Numbered from the stretch's first letter, positions 41,891 through 50,983 are shown. The stretch is 64,000 bases of DNA from Anaerolineae bacterium (GCA_023382655.1 JAHDWK010000022.1:1-64000), one strand, 5' to 3'. Numbers and translations: made by a program. The notes: generated from the sequence alone by a model not told the origin.

Positions 41891-42099
41891 CTAGCCTGGT
41901 CAGTGAACGGTATAAGGAGAAACCTCCCCCCTAAAACTGGCACGAGAGAAACGCGACTGGAACAACCGCTGATCAGGTGAGGGTAATGTCCCTCCTCCTT
42001 ATATCGTAACATTACCCGTTAACCAGCAATGCTCTTCCCTCCTGGAGTATTGCTAAAAAAGAAACGGCTGCCTTTCCCAAAGGTAGTCGTTTTCTTTTT
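41891..42099 (+). ncRNA. Candidate structured RNA ending in a terminator
   Basis: A TATAAT box at 41880-41885 is followed by a chain of base-paired elements. CCTGGTCAG (41895-41903) pairs with CTGATCAGG (41969-41977), and the pairing can extend. GGGTAATGT (41981-41989) pairs with ACATTACCC (42009-42017). AGCAATGCTC (42025-42034) pairs with GAGTATTGCT (42045-42054). The stem GAAACGGCTGCCTTT/AAAGGTAGTCGTTTTC then ends in TTTTT at 42099. GGTATAAGGAG can alternatively pair with CTCCTTATATC. It overlaps the 3' end of the convergent CgeB-like gene. Not a family I recognise. Confidence 0.35.
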
Positions 42100-43159
42100 G
42101 GTAATTAGCTGCGGCTTCCATCATTATTTGCATACTCCGCCTCAAGGTCATCTGTGTCCTGACAAGTTGATATGCATTATCCGTAATTTGCAGCCGTCTT
42201 TCGTCATCCTGCAAATAGACAAGGATAGTATCAGCTAATCTTTCGACAGGAGCCGCAATGTAATGAATACCCGGCTCAAACTGAGGACAATGCTGTAACA
42301 GGGTTTCAGAAACAACAAGCGATCCGTTTGGAGCAGCCATGGCAAACCGCATGAAATTATCATCATACCATGTGCGGGTAATGTTCAGCGTGATCTTGGC
42401 TCGATTCAAATACTCTGTACGTGTCTCACCAAAAATGAACGGGTTTTGCTCATTATCGGCAATGTACATATTGACCCCTCGTGCCTCTAATTGCCGTTGT
42501 ACTTGATAAAGAATCCGACGTCGTCGGTATGACCCATGTTTCCCCATCCATAAAACATCAATATCTCGCTCCATGCCCAAATCATCATACCATTTTTGTG
42601 TTGCTCCCCAAGGAGCAAACAAAGTTGGCAATCCATGGTGGCTACGTAAGTGAGCATAGATAGCAGATGTGTCAGCAATAAGATCTATCAACCCTTTTTT
42701 ATAAGCATAACGCAAGTCACCTAAATAACGAAAACGCATCATTCGCCTAAAAATTGGACTCAGTGCCCTTGTTTGAGTCAGATGTCTAGCCCATTGATAG
42801 GGCAATTCGTCTAACCAACGTTCTCCACCGGATCGGATTGCACTTAAGAGGTTAATAAAAGGCCATGGCAGCTGGAGATCGGGCAGCCCCTCTGTATTCC
42901 AATATATCGAAACGGGTCGTAAAGCATGCGGGATGTTGTTGAGGCGGTGCAAGACTGGAAGCAACTTACCATACGGCCCATATATAAACACAATACCACT
43001 ATCACACGGTATTGGTTGATCTGGTTGAAAGGTTACAGATGAATAACCAAGACTGTTTAATTCATCGTTGATAACCTCAGTTATGCCATCTCCTTCTTCC
43101 CACTCAATGACCGCAACTTGGGTCAGATTACCTTGGTGTAAGGTTGAAAGATGCGTCAA
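42053..43159 (-). CDS. CgeB-like glycosyltransferase
   Basis: 368 aa. The C-terminal half has the pattern of the CgeB/YkvP glycosyltransferase family: DIDVLWMGKHGSYRRRRILY, NRAKITLNITRTWYDDNFMRF and EPGIHYIAA, ending in a Glyco_trans_1_2 segment. The N-terminal half is a looser Rossmann domain. The gene and the 380 bases upstream contain no ACGGCCGT octamer and are more AT-rich than the average here. They may have been acquired. The last codons lie in the putative terminator stem on the other strand. Confidence 0.72.
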   Translation of the reverse strand: MTHLSTLHQGNLTQVAVIEWEEGDGITEVINDELNSLGYSSVTFQPDQPIPCDSGIVFIYGPYGKLLPVLHRLNNIPHALRPVSIYWNTEGLPDLQLPWPFINLLSAIRSGGERWLDELPYQWARHLTQTRALSPIFRRMMRFRYLGDLRYAYKKGLIDLIADTSAIYAHLRSHHGLPTLFAPWGATQKWYDDLGMERDIDVLWMGKHGSYRRRRILYQVQRQLEARGVNMYIADNEQNPFIFGETRTEYLNRAKITLNITRTWYDDNFMRFAMAAPNGSLVVSETLLQHCPQFEPGIHYIAAPVERLADTILVYLQDDERRLQITDNAYQLVRTQMTLRRSMQIMMEAAANYQKENDYLWERQPFLF

Positions 43160-43538
43160 GATACTACTCCTCTAGTGATAAAACCTGTTTTTTCTACCTT
43201 AGGAAACTCTGCCATTTGAGATACCCTATCTTCCCCACAATCGTCAACTGAGACATTGTGCCTATAGGAATAGTTAATAAGGTGGCCCCAGACCTTGCTT
43301 TGAGCCTAGAGAAAAGCCACACAATCTTTACCGCCAGAGGCCATCATCTAGCACTTTTTTCACCTTGTCATGTAATGTGAGAAAGGGGTAGAATTTTAAC
43401 GGCTTGTTTAATAGGGGGCTCTAGCAAATGCAATAAAGGCATCCTGTTGGTGTACCCCAGATAATAAGGTATTACTAATTTAATGCCTATGCGCCAGCCA
43501 CGCATAGATAACAATTAAGGGCTACAGGCTATAGAAGT
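43160..43538. other. Gene-free AT-rich gap
   Basis: No frame of convincing length and no recognisable motif. It separates divergent glycosyltransferase genes and must hold both promoters. I see no strong -10/-35 pair. Confidence 0.4.
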
Positions 43539-44498
43539 ATGTTTTGTTCGACTATAATTCCTACGATCGGGCGGCCAAGTCTGGGACGAGCCGTAGAAAG
43601 TGTACTTAGTCAAAATCTTCCAGGTGATTCATTTGAAGTAATTGTAGTGAATGATTCAGGCGAACCACTCTGTGACGAAGCATGGCAACATTCCGATCAG
43701 GTTCGAATTATTCACACAAATCGGCATAATCGAAGTGTGGCGCGTAATGCAGGTGCTGCTATTGCTAAAGGGAGATATTTACATTTCTTAGATGATGATG
43801 ATTGGATGCTGCCTGGCGCCTTTCAGAGCTTGCAAAGTGTGGCGAAAATAAGTAAAGCAGCATGGGTATATGGAGCATTTAGTCTGGTTGATAATGCAGG
43901 GGATCTAATTGCCGAAATTTCTCCTGAAGAGGAAGGTAATTGTTTTATCCAAATGATTTATTGGGAATGGATACCCATTCAAGCCTCGTTAATAAAGTCT
44001 GAAGTATTCTTTGCCAGGGGGGGCTTTGATTCTAAGGGGCCTTTTTCAACTGTGTTTCAGGACACTGATTTGAGCAGGCAAATTTTGCGTTATTATGAAA
44101 TGGCTCGAACCGGCGAAATTGTAAGCTGTATTCGTGCAGGTGACGTCGGCAGTACGACTAATTATGGTGCTATGTTTGTAGCCAACCGTTTATCGCGGGA
44201 AAAATCACTATCTCTGCCGGGAGCGTTTTCCAGAATGCGGGCGTCGGCTAATGATGCCTACTGGCACGGCCGTATTGTCTATTGTTATCTGGCCTCCTTG
44301 ATGTGGAATTGGCAACAACGGCGGGTATTGACAGCAGCCAGTCGAGGAACATATGCATTGGCGGGGGGGGTCACGGCTGGGCGTCATCTCTTTTCTGCTG
44401 ATTTTTGGCGAGGAGCAATCAAGCCCCACTTTAACCGTGTTAGAACAGCCGTTGAAGCTGCTAACTATAATCTATTATCGCAGACCTCGTGGGAGTAA
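43539..44498 (+). CDS. GT2-family glycosyltransferase, tandem paralog 1
   Basis: 319 aa. CSTIIPTIGRPSLGRAVESV start, then VVNDSGEP and the family motif ARNAGAAIAKGRYLHFLDDDDW with the metal-binding DxD. The C-terminal part includes a hydrophobic region (about 250-275). Highly similar to the next two genes in order, position and motifs. It ends one base before the next start. Lower GC and only one ACGGCCGT copy compared with its relatives. Confidence 0.85.
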   Translation: MFCSTIIPTIGRPSLGRAVESVLSQNLPGDSFEVIVVNDSGEPLCDEAWQHSDQVRIIHTNRHNRSVARNAGAAIAKGRYLHFLDDDDWMLPGAFQSLQSVAKISKAAWVYGAFSLVDNAGDLIAEISPEEEGNCFIQMIYWEWIPIQASLIKSEVFFARGGFDSKGPFSTVFQDTDLSRQILRYYEMARTGEIVSCIRAGDVGSTTNYGAMFVANRLSREKSLSLPGAFSRMRASANDAYWHGRIVYCYLASLMWNWQQRRVLTAASRGTYALAGGVTAGRHLFSADFWRGAIKPHFNRVRTAVEAANYNLLSQTSWE

Positions 44499-44499
44499 A

Positions 44500-45447
44500 A
44501 TGTTTTGTTCAACTATTATCCCAACCGTGGGACGGCCGTCATTGAACCGGGCGGTAGAAAGTGTTCTCAATCAACAATTTTTAGCCGCCGGATTTGAAGT
44601 AATTGTCGTAAATGATTCCTCTACCCCACTGGTATCAGCTCCCTGGCAAAATGACAAAAGGGTGCAGATAATCCATACTCTTGGGCACGAGCGCAGCGTT
44701 GCCCGCAATACCGGGGCGGCTGTTGCCAGAGGTCTCTATTTTCACTTTCTTGATGATGACGATTGGCTGCTGCCAGGTGCGTTGCAACGATTATATGATC
44801 TGGCTCACGAGCGTAAAGCGGCCTGGGTCTATGGCGGTACGCAACTTGTTAACCGACAGGGAGACCCGCTTATCAAAGTTCGCCCGGCTATGAATGGCAA
44901 CTGTTTTATCCAGGCTATTGCCGGCGAATGGGTACCGCTACAAGCCTCCTTAATTCGAGCCGATGCATTTTTCACTATTGGTGGCTTTAATCCGTTATTA
45001 GCCGGGCCAGAAGATAACGATCTACTACGTCGTATCGCTCTTACCAATTCTCTCATTGGCACTGAGGAAATTGTCGTAACGGTAGAATGGCGCGAGACTG
45101 CCAGCACCACCAATTATGACCAGCACCCAGAGCAAAGTCGCTGGGCTAGAGAACAAATCCTTGAGGCCTCTGGCGCTTTTACCAGGATGAGATTATCGGC
45201 CGCTTCAAGTTATTGGCACGGCCGTATCATACGCGCTTATCTGACGTCAACGGTATGGAACCTCTGCCGTGGCCAGATTTTGGTCGGGGCAAGCCGTTGT
45301 TGCCATGCTGTTGCTGCCCTGCTCTACGCCGGACGCTATTGGTTTTCGCCTGCCTTCTTGCGCGCCATTGTGAAATCTTATGACAGCGACGCCTTTCATC
45401 GCGGTGAAATAGAGGCATCAGCCGCTCCCCGCCCCATGGTCAATTAA
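44500..45447 (+). CDS. GT2-family glycosyltransferase, tandem paralog 2
   Basis: 315 aa from the ATG at 44500 (the frame is open further upstream inside paralog 1, but starting MFCSTIIPTVGRPSLNRAVE matches the sister gene). Motifs VVNDSSTPL and ARNTGAAVARGLYFHFLDDDDW. TAATG overlap with paralog 3. About the same architecture as paralog 1 with a C-terminal hydrophobic stretch. Confidence 0.87.
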   Translation: MFCSTIIPTVGRPSLNRAVESVLNQQFLAAGFEVIVVNDSSTPLVSAPWQNDKRVQIIHTLGHERSVARNTGAAVARGLYFHFLDDDDWLLPGALQRLYDLAHERKAAWVYGGTQLVNRQGDPLIKVRPAMNGNCFIQAIAGEWVPLQASLIRADAFFTIGGFNPLLAGPEDNDLLRRIALTNSLIGTEEIVVTVEWRETASTTNYDQHPEQSRWAREQILEASGAFTRMRLSAASSYWHGRIIRAYLTSTVWNLCRGQILVGASRCCHAVAALLYAGRYWFSPAFLRAIVKSYDSDAFHRGEIEASAAPRPMVN

Positions 45448-46418
45448 TGAGTTCTACCGGCACACCTTTTTGCTCCGTTATTATCCCCACCATTGGTCGG
45501 GATTCATTGTCCCAGACTGTTTCTAGCGCCCTGCAACAAACTATTGCCCCGGACCAGGTCGAAGTAATTGTAGTGAATGATTCGGGACGGCCGTTGCCCA
45601 CTGCCACCTGGCAGCAATCCCCCCACGTCCAACTTATCACCACTCTACAACGCGAGCGTTGCGTGGCTCGCAACACAGGAGCAGCCATAGCGCGGGGTAG
45701 CTATCTGTTGTTTATAGATGACGATGACTGGTTGTTGCCGGACGCCCTATCTCATTTCCACCAATTGGCGACGGAAAGGCCAGATGCAGTTTGGCTGTAT
45801 GGCGGCATTGAAGTTGTCGGGGCTGACGGTGCATGTGTGGCCAAAGCCAATTCTGGCCTCAACGGGCACTGCCTGGCACAGGTAATGGGTGGGGCATGGA
45901 TACCGCTACAATCTTCGTTGGTTCGCACAGACAGTTTTTTTACTGTGGGCGGTCTTAACCCGGCCATCCGGGTCACAGAAGACCAGGATTTGTGCCGCCG
46001 TATGGCCGCTTGGGGACCATTCGCAAATTTAGACACGGCCGTCGCCTGCCTCTACCGGGGTGATTTCTGGCAAACCTCCACCGACTACGGCCGTGCCGCT
46101 GAAGATACCCGCCTTTCGCGTGATGAGATTTTGTGCCAGCCAGGAGCTTTTAGCAAAATGATGCGGTCGGCCCAAACGGGATATTGGTACGGCCGTGTCT
46201 GTCGCATTTATGTGAGCCTGATTTTGTGGCATTTGCGTCAGCGACGGGTATTTACTGCCCTCAGCCGCGCCCTTTACAGCCTGGCAGCTTTTGTTCTTGC
46301 TGGACGCCACCTTTTCTCCGGCGATTTCTGGCAGGCATTCCGGGCCGACCACCCACCAGGAACCCTACATTTTATTCAGATGCAGCTTGAAGCCCAATTG
46401 GCAGAAAAAGGTGAATAA
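45447..46418 (+). CDS. GT2-family glycosyltransferase, tandem paralog 3
   Basis: 323 aa. FCSVIIPTIGRDSLSQTVSS, VVNDSGRPL and ARNTGAAIARGSYLLFIDDDDW. More diverged from the first two than they are from each other. TAATG junctions with both the preceding gene and the following galE relic show that all were one operon. The sugar donor is unknown. Confidence 0.87.
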   Translation: MSSTGTPFCSVIIPTIGRDSLSQTVSSALQQTIAPDQVEVIVVNDSGRPLPTATWQQSPHVQLITTLQRERCVARNTGAAIARGSYLLFIDDDDWLLPDALSHFHQLATERPDAVWLYGGIEVVGADGACVAKANSGLNGHCLAQVMGGAWIPLQSSLVRTDSFFTVGGLNPAIRVTEDQDLCRRMAAWGPFANLDTAVACLYRGDFWQTSTDYGRAAEDTRLSRDEILCQPGAFSKMMRSAQTGYWYGRVCRIYVSLILWHLRQRRVFTALSRALYSLAAFVLAGRHLFSGDFWQAFRADHPPGTLHFIQMQLEAQLAEKGE

Positions 46419-46582
46419 TGGAGATATTAGTGACGGATGGCGCCGGTTATATTGGCTGCCACACCTGCCTGGAACTATTGCAGGCGGGTTATGATCTGGT
46501 CGTCATAGACAATCTAACAAGAATCGCTGCACCGCGTCGAGCGCCTGGCAAAGCGTTTAGAGAGATGGGCTGGCAGGCATAA
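46418..46582 (+). pseudogene. galE: galE (UDP-glucose 4-epimerase) relic with internal deletion
   Basis: A 54-codon frame starting TAATG-coupled to paralog 3. Residues 1-33 are the GalE N-terminus, EILVTDGAGYIGCHTCLELL, where GalE normally has TGGAGYIGSH, so a nucleotide-loop Gly and a Ser are changed. The frame then jumps to PGKAFREMGWQA, like the C-terminal region of GalE, and stops. About 280 residues are missing, which indicates an in-frame internal deletion. Confidence 0.6.
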
Positions 46583-46650
46583 AATGGGTTAGCCGTCATG
46601 TGCCGCGATGCCTGGAACTGGCAGGCGCAAAACCCAACTGGGTATGGAGA

Positions 46651-47907
46651 ATGCGATCAAAACGACAGGTTTTAGGGAGAATGATCTTGCTTTTGTTTAC
46701 GGCCGTCGCCGTTGGCATTCTCATCCTGACCCTTTTTCCCCAGGTAGGCGCCAAAGTTGCCAAACCATTGCGCTCACTCATTGGCAATGAAGCCGTAGGC
46801 GAACTGGAAACCATTTTTTTTACCTTGCAAGATACTGCCCGGCAAACGCAGTATCAGGCCGGGCTGGCACAAGTTGAAGCGCCCTGGCAGGTAACGGCCG
46901 TGCCGCCAGCCACATCGGCCCCTCCTCCAGCCACTGCCACGCCTTCCCCACAACCCACCAATACATCGGCGGCCATCATAGCCACAGAACCGGTGGCCAA
47001 ACCGTCAAATACACCGACAGCCACGCCAACGCCCTTACCAACGGCCGTGCCCAGCCCGACTCCCTGGACAATACCGGCGCTTACGCCCCTGGGCACATTG
47101 GCCGGCGAAGGCATCTGGCAGCCTTACCTGGCTAATCTTGCCGGGGAAGTGGTGGCGGTGCGCACATTTTTGCAGCCTGATCCCGAACGGCCATATGCCC
47201 TGGCGGCCATCGTTGCTTTTGATCTCCGCAAAACGCAGTTGCATTACGTGTTAGGCAGTGAGGAACCGGCGCTGCCCGACGGCCCGCGTGGTTATGGGCT
47301 GATGAACACCGCCCACAAAATACCAGGATACCTGTTGGCTACCTTCAACGGCGGCTTCATGGCTTCACATGGCGCGTATGGGGCCATGGCTGACGGGCTG
47401 ACGGCGCTGCCCGCCCAAGATGGGTATGCGACGGTGACAATCGGGGCGGAAAACGGCCGCGTGCAAATTGGCGAATGGGGCAATGACATTCCCGCTGCTG
47501 GTGATTACCAATCCTGGCGGCAGAATGCCCGGCTGATCACCCAAAACGGCCAGATTACCGAACGGGTCTATAACGGCAGCGCTGCCACCTGGGGTAGCAG
47601 CATCAACGGCGACGTGGTTACCTGGCGCTCGGCATTAGGCCTAAGTGAAGATGGGCAGATTCTCTATTTTGCCGCCGGCCCTAGCCTGAGTATGCCTGCC
47701 CTGGCCGAAGCCATGCAGACTGCCGGCGCTTATAACAGTCTGCTGCTGGACATTAACGAGAGTTGGGTACATTTTACGGCCGTTCGTGCTAGAGAAGACT
47801 CGCTGGTGGCCGAACCTTTGCTACCAGAAGGGATGGCTGTTAATCCCGACCGCTACTTGAAACAGTCCCAACGTGACTTTTTTTATATGACTGTTCGTGA
47901 ACCATGA
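46651..47907 (+). CDS. Membrane-anchored NAGPA-like (phosphodiester glycosidase domain) protein
   Basis: 418 aa from the ATG at 46651, with GGAG just upstream. One membrane helix (about 10-30), then a Pro/Thr-rich linker (TPTATPTPLPTAVPSPTPW region). A C-terminal domain follows with YLLATFNGGFMASHGAYG, DGLTALPAQDGYATV and LLLDINESWVHFTAVR, matching the phosphodiester glycosidase/NAGPA family. These remove alpha-linked GlcNAc-1-phosphodiester caps or act on exopolysaccharides. The substrate is not known. Confidence 0.78.
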   Translation: MRSKRQVLGRMILLLFTAVAVGILILTLFPQVGAKVAKPLRSLIGNEAVGELETIFFTLQDTARQTQYQAGLAQVEAPWQVTAVPPATSAPPPATATPSPQPTNTSAAIIATEPVAKPSNTPTATPTPLPTAVPSPTPWTIPALTPLGTLAGEGIWQPYLANLAGEVVAVRTFLQPDPERPYALAAIVAFDLRKTQLHYVLGSEEPALPDGPRGYGLMNTAHKIPGYLLATFNGGFMASHGAYGAMADGLTALPAQDGYATVTIGAENGRVQIGEWGNDIPAAGDYQSWRQNARLITQNGQITERVYNGSAATWGSSINGDVVTWRSALGLSEDGQILYFAAGPSLSMPALAEAMQTAGAYNSLLLDINESWVHFTAVRAREDSLVAEPLLPEGMAVNPDRYLKQSQRDFFYMTVREP

Positions 47908-47911
47908 TTGA

Positions 47912-49171
47912 TTATTTGTCCGGGGACCGAATTTGCCAGATCGCACCATGGCGATAATCCACTACATAAAGCTCACCGGCCGCATCCGCGCCAATAGTGG
48001 AAACTTGAGTATTTGTTTCGGCAACGGCCGTACGCACCCACTCCCCTGCCCCGGCATCATAACGCAGTGCCCAAATTCGCCCGCTGCAAAAATCGGAAAA
48101 AAAGTAATTACCCGCCAGAGTGGGAAACTGCTGCCCCCGGTACACCTGCCCACCAATAACGGCGCAGCCATCCTCCCCATGTGGGTATTCAAAAATGGGC
48201 ATCCGTAGTCCCTCGCTGCGGCAGCTTTCCGCGTCATAACACTGACTGCCCTCACGGTAAGGCCAGCCAAAGTTGACCCCCGCCGGGCTGTTCGCCGGGT
48301 GAAAATTTATTTCCTCCAAACCTTCTTGAGCCACATCAGTGATATACAAATCCCCCGTAAGGGCATCAAAGCTAAAAGCCCAGGGGTTACGCAGTCCAAG
48401 CATCCACACCTCCCCTTTCGCCCGCCGCTGGCCCACAAACGGGTTATCGTGGGGAATGGTATAGGGTGTGTCCTTGTTAATGTCTATGCGCAAAATACTG
48501 CCAAGCAGCGTGCCGGGGTCTTGGGCATTGTCATAGGGGTCACCTACTGCACCCCCATCCCCCAGGCCAATATAGAAATATCCATCCGGACCAAAAACAA
48601 GCTGCCCGCCATTGTGGTTGCCGTATGGCTGGTCAATTAAGAATAGACGTTGCACGCTGTCAGGGTCAGCCTGGTGGGGATCAGCCGCCGAGACGGTGTA
48701 CCGGGCGATCTCGGTATCACCATCTTTGTTGGTGTAGACGATGTAGAAGTAGCCGTTTTGGGCATACTGGGGATGGAAAGCCAGCCCCAACAGGCCGCGC
48801 TCTGACCCATCAGTGGCTAAATTGGCCGAAATATCCAGGAAAGGTTGGGCCAGGAGTTCACCATTTTGAATGATGCGCACACGGCCGTCCTGCTCCGCTA
48901 CAAACAACCGCCCGTCCTGCGGCCCGTCCCCGGCATGGGTCAGGTAAACCGGTTTGCGTAAACCGGCGGCCAATACCGGGTGTAAGGCGACGGCCGTCAC
49001 CGGACTTGCTGGCGGGCCGATGAGGGGCACGGCCGTGGGGTCGGCCGTCTTAGAAATGTCCAGGGCTGAAGAAGCGCCACCGCCCCCTTCAAATTGGCCA
49101 GTAGCCCGGCAAGCAACCATCAAGAAAATAAAAAATGTGCCCCAGTGTAACCTCAAAAAACGTTTGTACAT
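47912..49171 (-). CDS. PQQ-dependent glucose/sorbosone dehydrogenase-type lipoprotein
   Basis: 419 aa, lipobox LMVAC at residues 17-21. The mature domain is a beta-propeller of the GSDH family: PVYLTHAGDG, GLLGLAFHPQYAQNGYFYIVYTN, NHNGGQLVFGPDGYFYIGLGDGG, WAFSFDALTGDLYITDVAQ and GYRGQQFPTLAGNYFFSDFCSGRIWAL-like blades. The His/Lys residues that bind PQQ in family members are partly visible (NHNGGQ, GEDG). The protein may be a true soluble-type sugar dehydrogenase or a non-enzymatic binding propeller. It converges with the NAGPA-like gene four bases away. Confidence 0.85.
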   Translation of the reverse strand: MYKRFLRLHWGTFFIFLMVACRATGQFEGGGGASSALDISKTADPTAVPLIGPPASPVTAVALHPVLAAGLRKPVYLTHAGDGPQDGRLFVAEQDGRVRIIQNGELLAQPFLDISANLATDGSERGLLGLAFHPQYAQNGYFYIVYTNKDGDTEIARYTVSAADPHQADPDSVQRLFLIDQPYGNHNGGQLVFGPDGYFYIGLGDGGAVGDPYDNAQDPGTLLGSILRIDINKDTPYTIPHDNPFVGQRRAKGEVWMLGLRNPWAFSFDALTGDLYITDVAQEGLEEINFHPANSPAGVNFGWPYREGSQCYDAESCRSEGLRMPIFEYPHGEDGCAVIGGQVYRGQQFPTLAGNYFFSDFCSGRIWALRYDAGAGEWVRTAVAETNTQVSTIGADAAGELYVVDYRHGAIWQIRSPDK

Positions 49172-49195
49172 AACGCCAAATTATAACCTTTGCCC

Positions 49196-49228
49196 ACAAA
49201 AAACGCCTCTGGGGATACCAGAGGCGTT
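49196..49228 (-). terminator. Strong terminator on the minus strand with no clear gene upstream
   Basis: Read on the minus strand: AACGCCTCTGG, TATCC, CCAGAGGCGTT, then TTTTTT. It would end a transcript coming from 49229-49662 (or the Yip1 gene) before the dehydrogenase gene. Confidence 0.7.
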
Positions 49229-49662
49229 ATACCTGTGATTCAGTTGTCGGGCGGATTTTGTCTGGAGCTGTACGCTACCAACGGCCATTTCCAACTCCCC
49301 TGGAAATTGTCGCTCTCAAGCAGTTACGTGACCATGCCACCAGCGCCGTCTGGGTTCACGCTTCTGTGCCCTGGCTGGATGCACCGCATTACGCATGTGA
49401 ATGCCACACTGCCTGATTAAGAATAAACTTCTGGAAAAGTCCGCCTTGTCCTGTAACACTCCTTTTGGTCGCTTTCACATCACCAATGGGCAAATGCTCT
49501 TCCCATTCGTTTGTGAAAGACGCCACCATGACCCACTGCGGGTTCTGTTGGCTTGTCCGAATAGAAGTTGTCCCTCAAGACAATTTCAGGATAGGGGAAG
49601 GCGGTACGGCCGTCAATTGTCACCTGTCATTGAAAATGATGACATTTATCAATGCGCCTGGA
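49229..49662 (-). other. Gap of about 430 bases, probably a decayed gene
   Basis: On the minus strand, short frames interrupted by stop codons encode protein-like stretches, such as TNEWEEHLPIGDVKATKRSV (approx. 49460-49520) and ESDNFQGSWKWPLV (approx. 49280-49320). They are in different frames. The strong terminator at 49196-49228 suits a gene that was once here. I cannot name it. Confidence 0.35.
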
Positions 49663-50340
49663 TTAAGCCGCGCCTAGAGCAGTCGCCAGTATAGATAACC
49701 AGAGAGTAACAGCACAACAGCCAACTACCAACAAACCGACAACAGGAGCGGCAACGGCCGTAAATGCCTTCTCGGCCGGTAATCCATGCACCACTTTCAG
49801 CGCAAAGAAAGTCAGGTACACATTGTATACGCTTAAGCCCGCCACCAATAATGGCCCCAACAATGGAAACAGGTAAACCACCACGCTTATCATCACCAGC
49901 GGTGTGGTAAATGAAGCCAACAAAAAAGTCTGTTTTTCGTAATTACCAACGCCGCCAAATAATTTTGCCACCAGCCACAACACCCCCGACCAGGCCAATG
50001 TAAAGCCAGGAATGCCAATCAACAGGCTGCACAATATCAAGAACATACTAACCTGTGCTGTATCTTCCATCTGGGATACCAGTTCCGCGCTTTCCACCGC
50101 CGAAAACCCCATTTGCGCCAGTAGGTTCGGCATCATCGTCATAGACTGTCCCATGGGGTCGAGCAGCATAAAAACCAAAATCCAAATCAACACCGCTACC
50201 AGGCCGGCCGCCACCAGCCAGATCACGGCCGTTGCCAACCGTGCATAAGGCTTCTGCAACTCCTCCGCAAAAACAGTTTCATAGGGGCCACGCAACACCC
50301 GCAGCCACACCGCCATGGAGGCTCTCAAATCCATACTCAC
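49663..50340 (-). CDS. Yip1-domain membrane protein
   Basis: 225 aa with five hydrophobic helices (about 35-60, 92-118, 120-135, 148-175 and 195-222) and the Yip1-domain style (MLYIF.. type central GxG, KLFGGVGNYEKQTFLLASFTTPL). Known bacterial members are membrane proteins of unknown role. The ATG has an upstream purine run. It lies divergent from an Hsp20 gene. Confidence 0.72.
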   Translation of the reverse strand: MSMDLRASMAVWLRVLRGPYETVFAEELQKPYARLATAVIWLVAAGLVAVLIWILVFMLLDPMGQSMTMMPNLLAQMGFSAVESAELVSQMEDTAQVSMFLILCSLLIGIPGFTLAWSGVLWLVAKLFGGVGNYEKQTFLLASFTTPLVMISVVVYLFPLLGPLLVAGLSVYNVYLTFFALKVVHGLPAEKAFTAVAAPVVGLLVVGCCAVTLWLSILATALGAA

Positions 50341-50463
50341 TCTCCAAATTTTTAACTTTCTTCTGATACGACGCTAACTTTTTTCTGACAGAACAAACAC
50401 AAACTATCCTTTATCAACTTTCGTCTGGAGTTTATCTTGTTTAGACAAAAGGAGGTAACAAAA

Positions 50464-50937
50464 ATGACAGATTTAGTTCGTTGGGAACCGTTTCGTGATA
50501 TGTTGAATATGCGAAGGGAAATGGATCGGCTCTTTGACAATTTTTTTGCTCCCTTTGCCACTTCCGAATGGGAAGCCCCTACCAATTGGGGATTGGCCGT
50601 GGATGTGAGCGAAAATGATGACGCCTACATCGTCAAAGCCTCCGTGCCCGGCGTCCCACCTGAGGACATCGAGGTGACATTGACCGACAATGTCTTGACC
50701 ATCAGCGGCAACAGCCAGGGCGACATCGAGACCGAAGGCGAAAAATATCATGTGCGCGAGCGGCGGTTTGGCCACTTCTCCCGCACGCTAACACTGCCCA
50801 CCCCGCCAAAAAGTAACGCGATTGAGGCTATCCATACCAATGGCGTCGTGACCCTGACGCTGCCTAAAGCGGAGGGAACAAAACCGAAACGCATCACCAT
50901 CAAGCCAACGGCCGAACGCAAAGTGATTGAAGGATAA
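50464..50937 (+). CDS. Hsp20 small heat-shock protein
   Basis: 157 aa from the ATG at 50464, with AGGAGG nine bases upstream. Alpha-crystallin domain at about 40-140 with NWGLAVDVSENDDAYIVKASVPG, RRFGHFSRTLTLP and AIHTNGVVTLTLPKAE, and a C-terminal PKRITIK (the I-x-I motif used for oligomer assembly). It is an ATP-independent holdase. A 15-bp terminator follows directly. The 95 bases upstream are AT-rich but I do not see a CIRCE element. Confidence 0.95.
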   Translation: MTDLVRWEPFRDMLNMRREMDRLFDNFFAPFATSEWEAPTNWGLAVDVSENDDAYIVKASVPGVPPEDIEVTLTDNVLTISGNSQGDIETEGEKYHVRERRFGHFSRTLTLPTPPKSNAIEAIHTNGVVTLTLPKAEGTKPKRITIKPTAERKVIEG

Positions 50938-50943
50938 TGAAGC

Positions 50944-50983
50944 AAGACATCCGATTTTTTGAAAAAATCGGATGTCTTTTTTT
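50944..50983. terminator. Bidirectional terminator between hsp20 and the SBP3-FW-META receptor gene
   Basis: GACATCCGATTTTTT and AAAAAATCGGATGTC with a single-base centre, flanked by A and T runs on both sides. Perfect arms. Confidence 0.92.

Noticed and set aside
41891..42099. Identification as 6S RNA, RNase P RNA or tmRNA
   Set aside because: A short CCTAAAACTGGC segment loosely recalls 6S RNA, but I could not fit the long central-bulge fold. Conserved RNase P and tmRNA signatures are absent.
44353..44499. Extended start of GT2 paralog 2 inside paralog 1
   Set aside because: The MFCSTIIPT start at 44500 matches paralog 1 exactly; the extension is an out-of-frame shadow of paralog 1.
49401..49694. 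97-codon plus-strand frame before the Yip1 gene
   Set aside because: No ribosome site, no motif, and the opposite strand has better protein-like pieces and a terminator.
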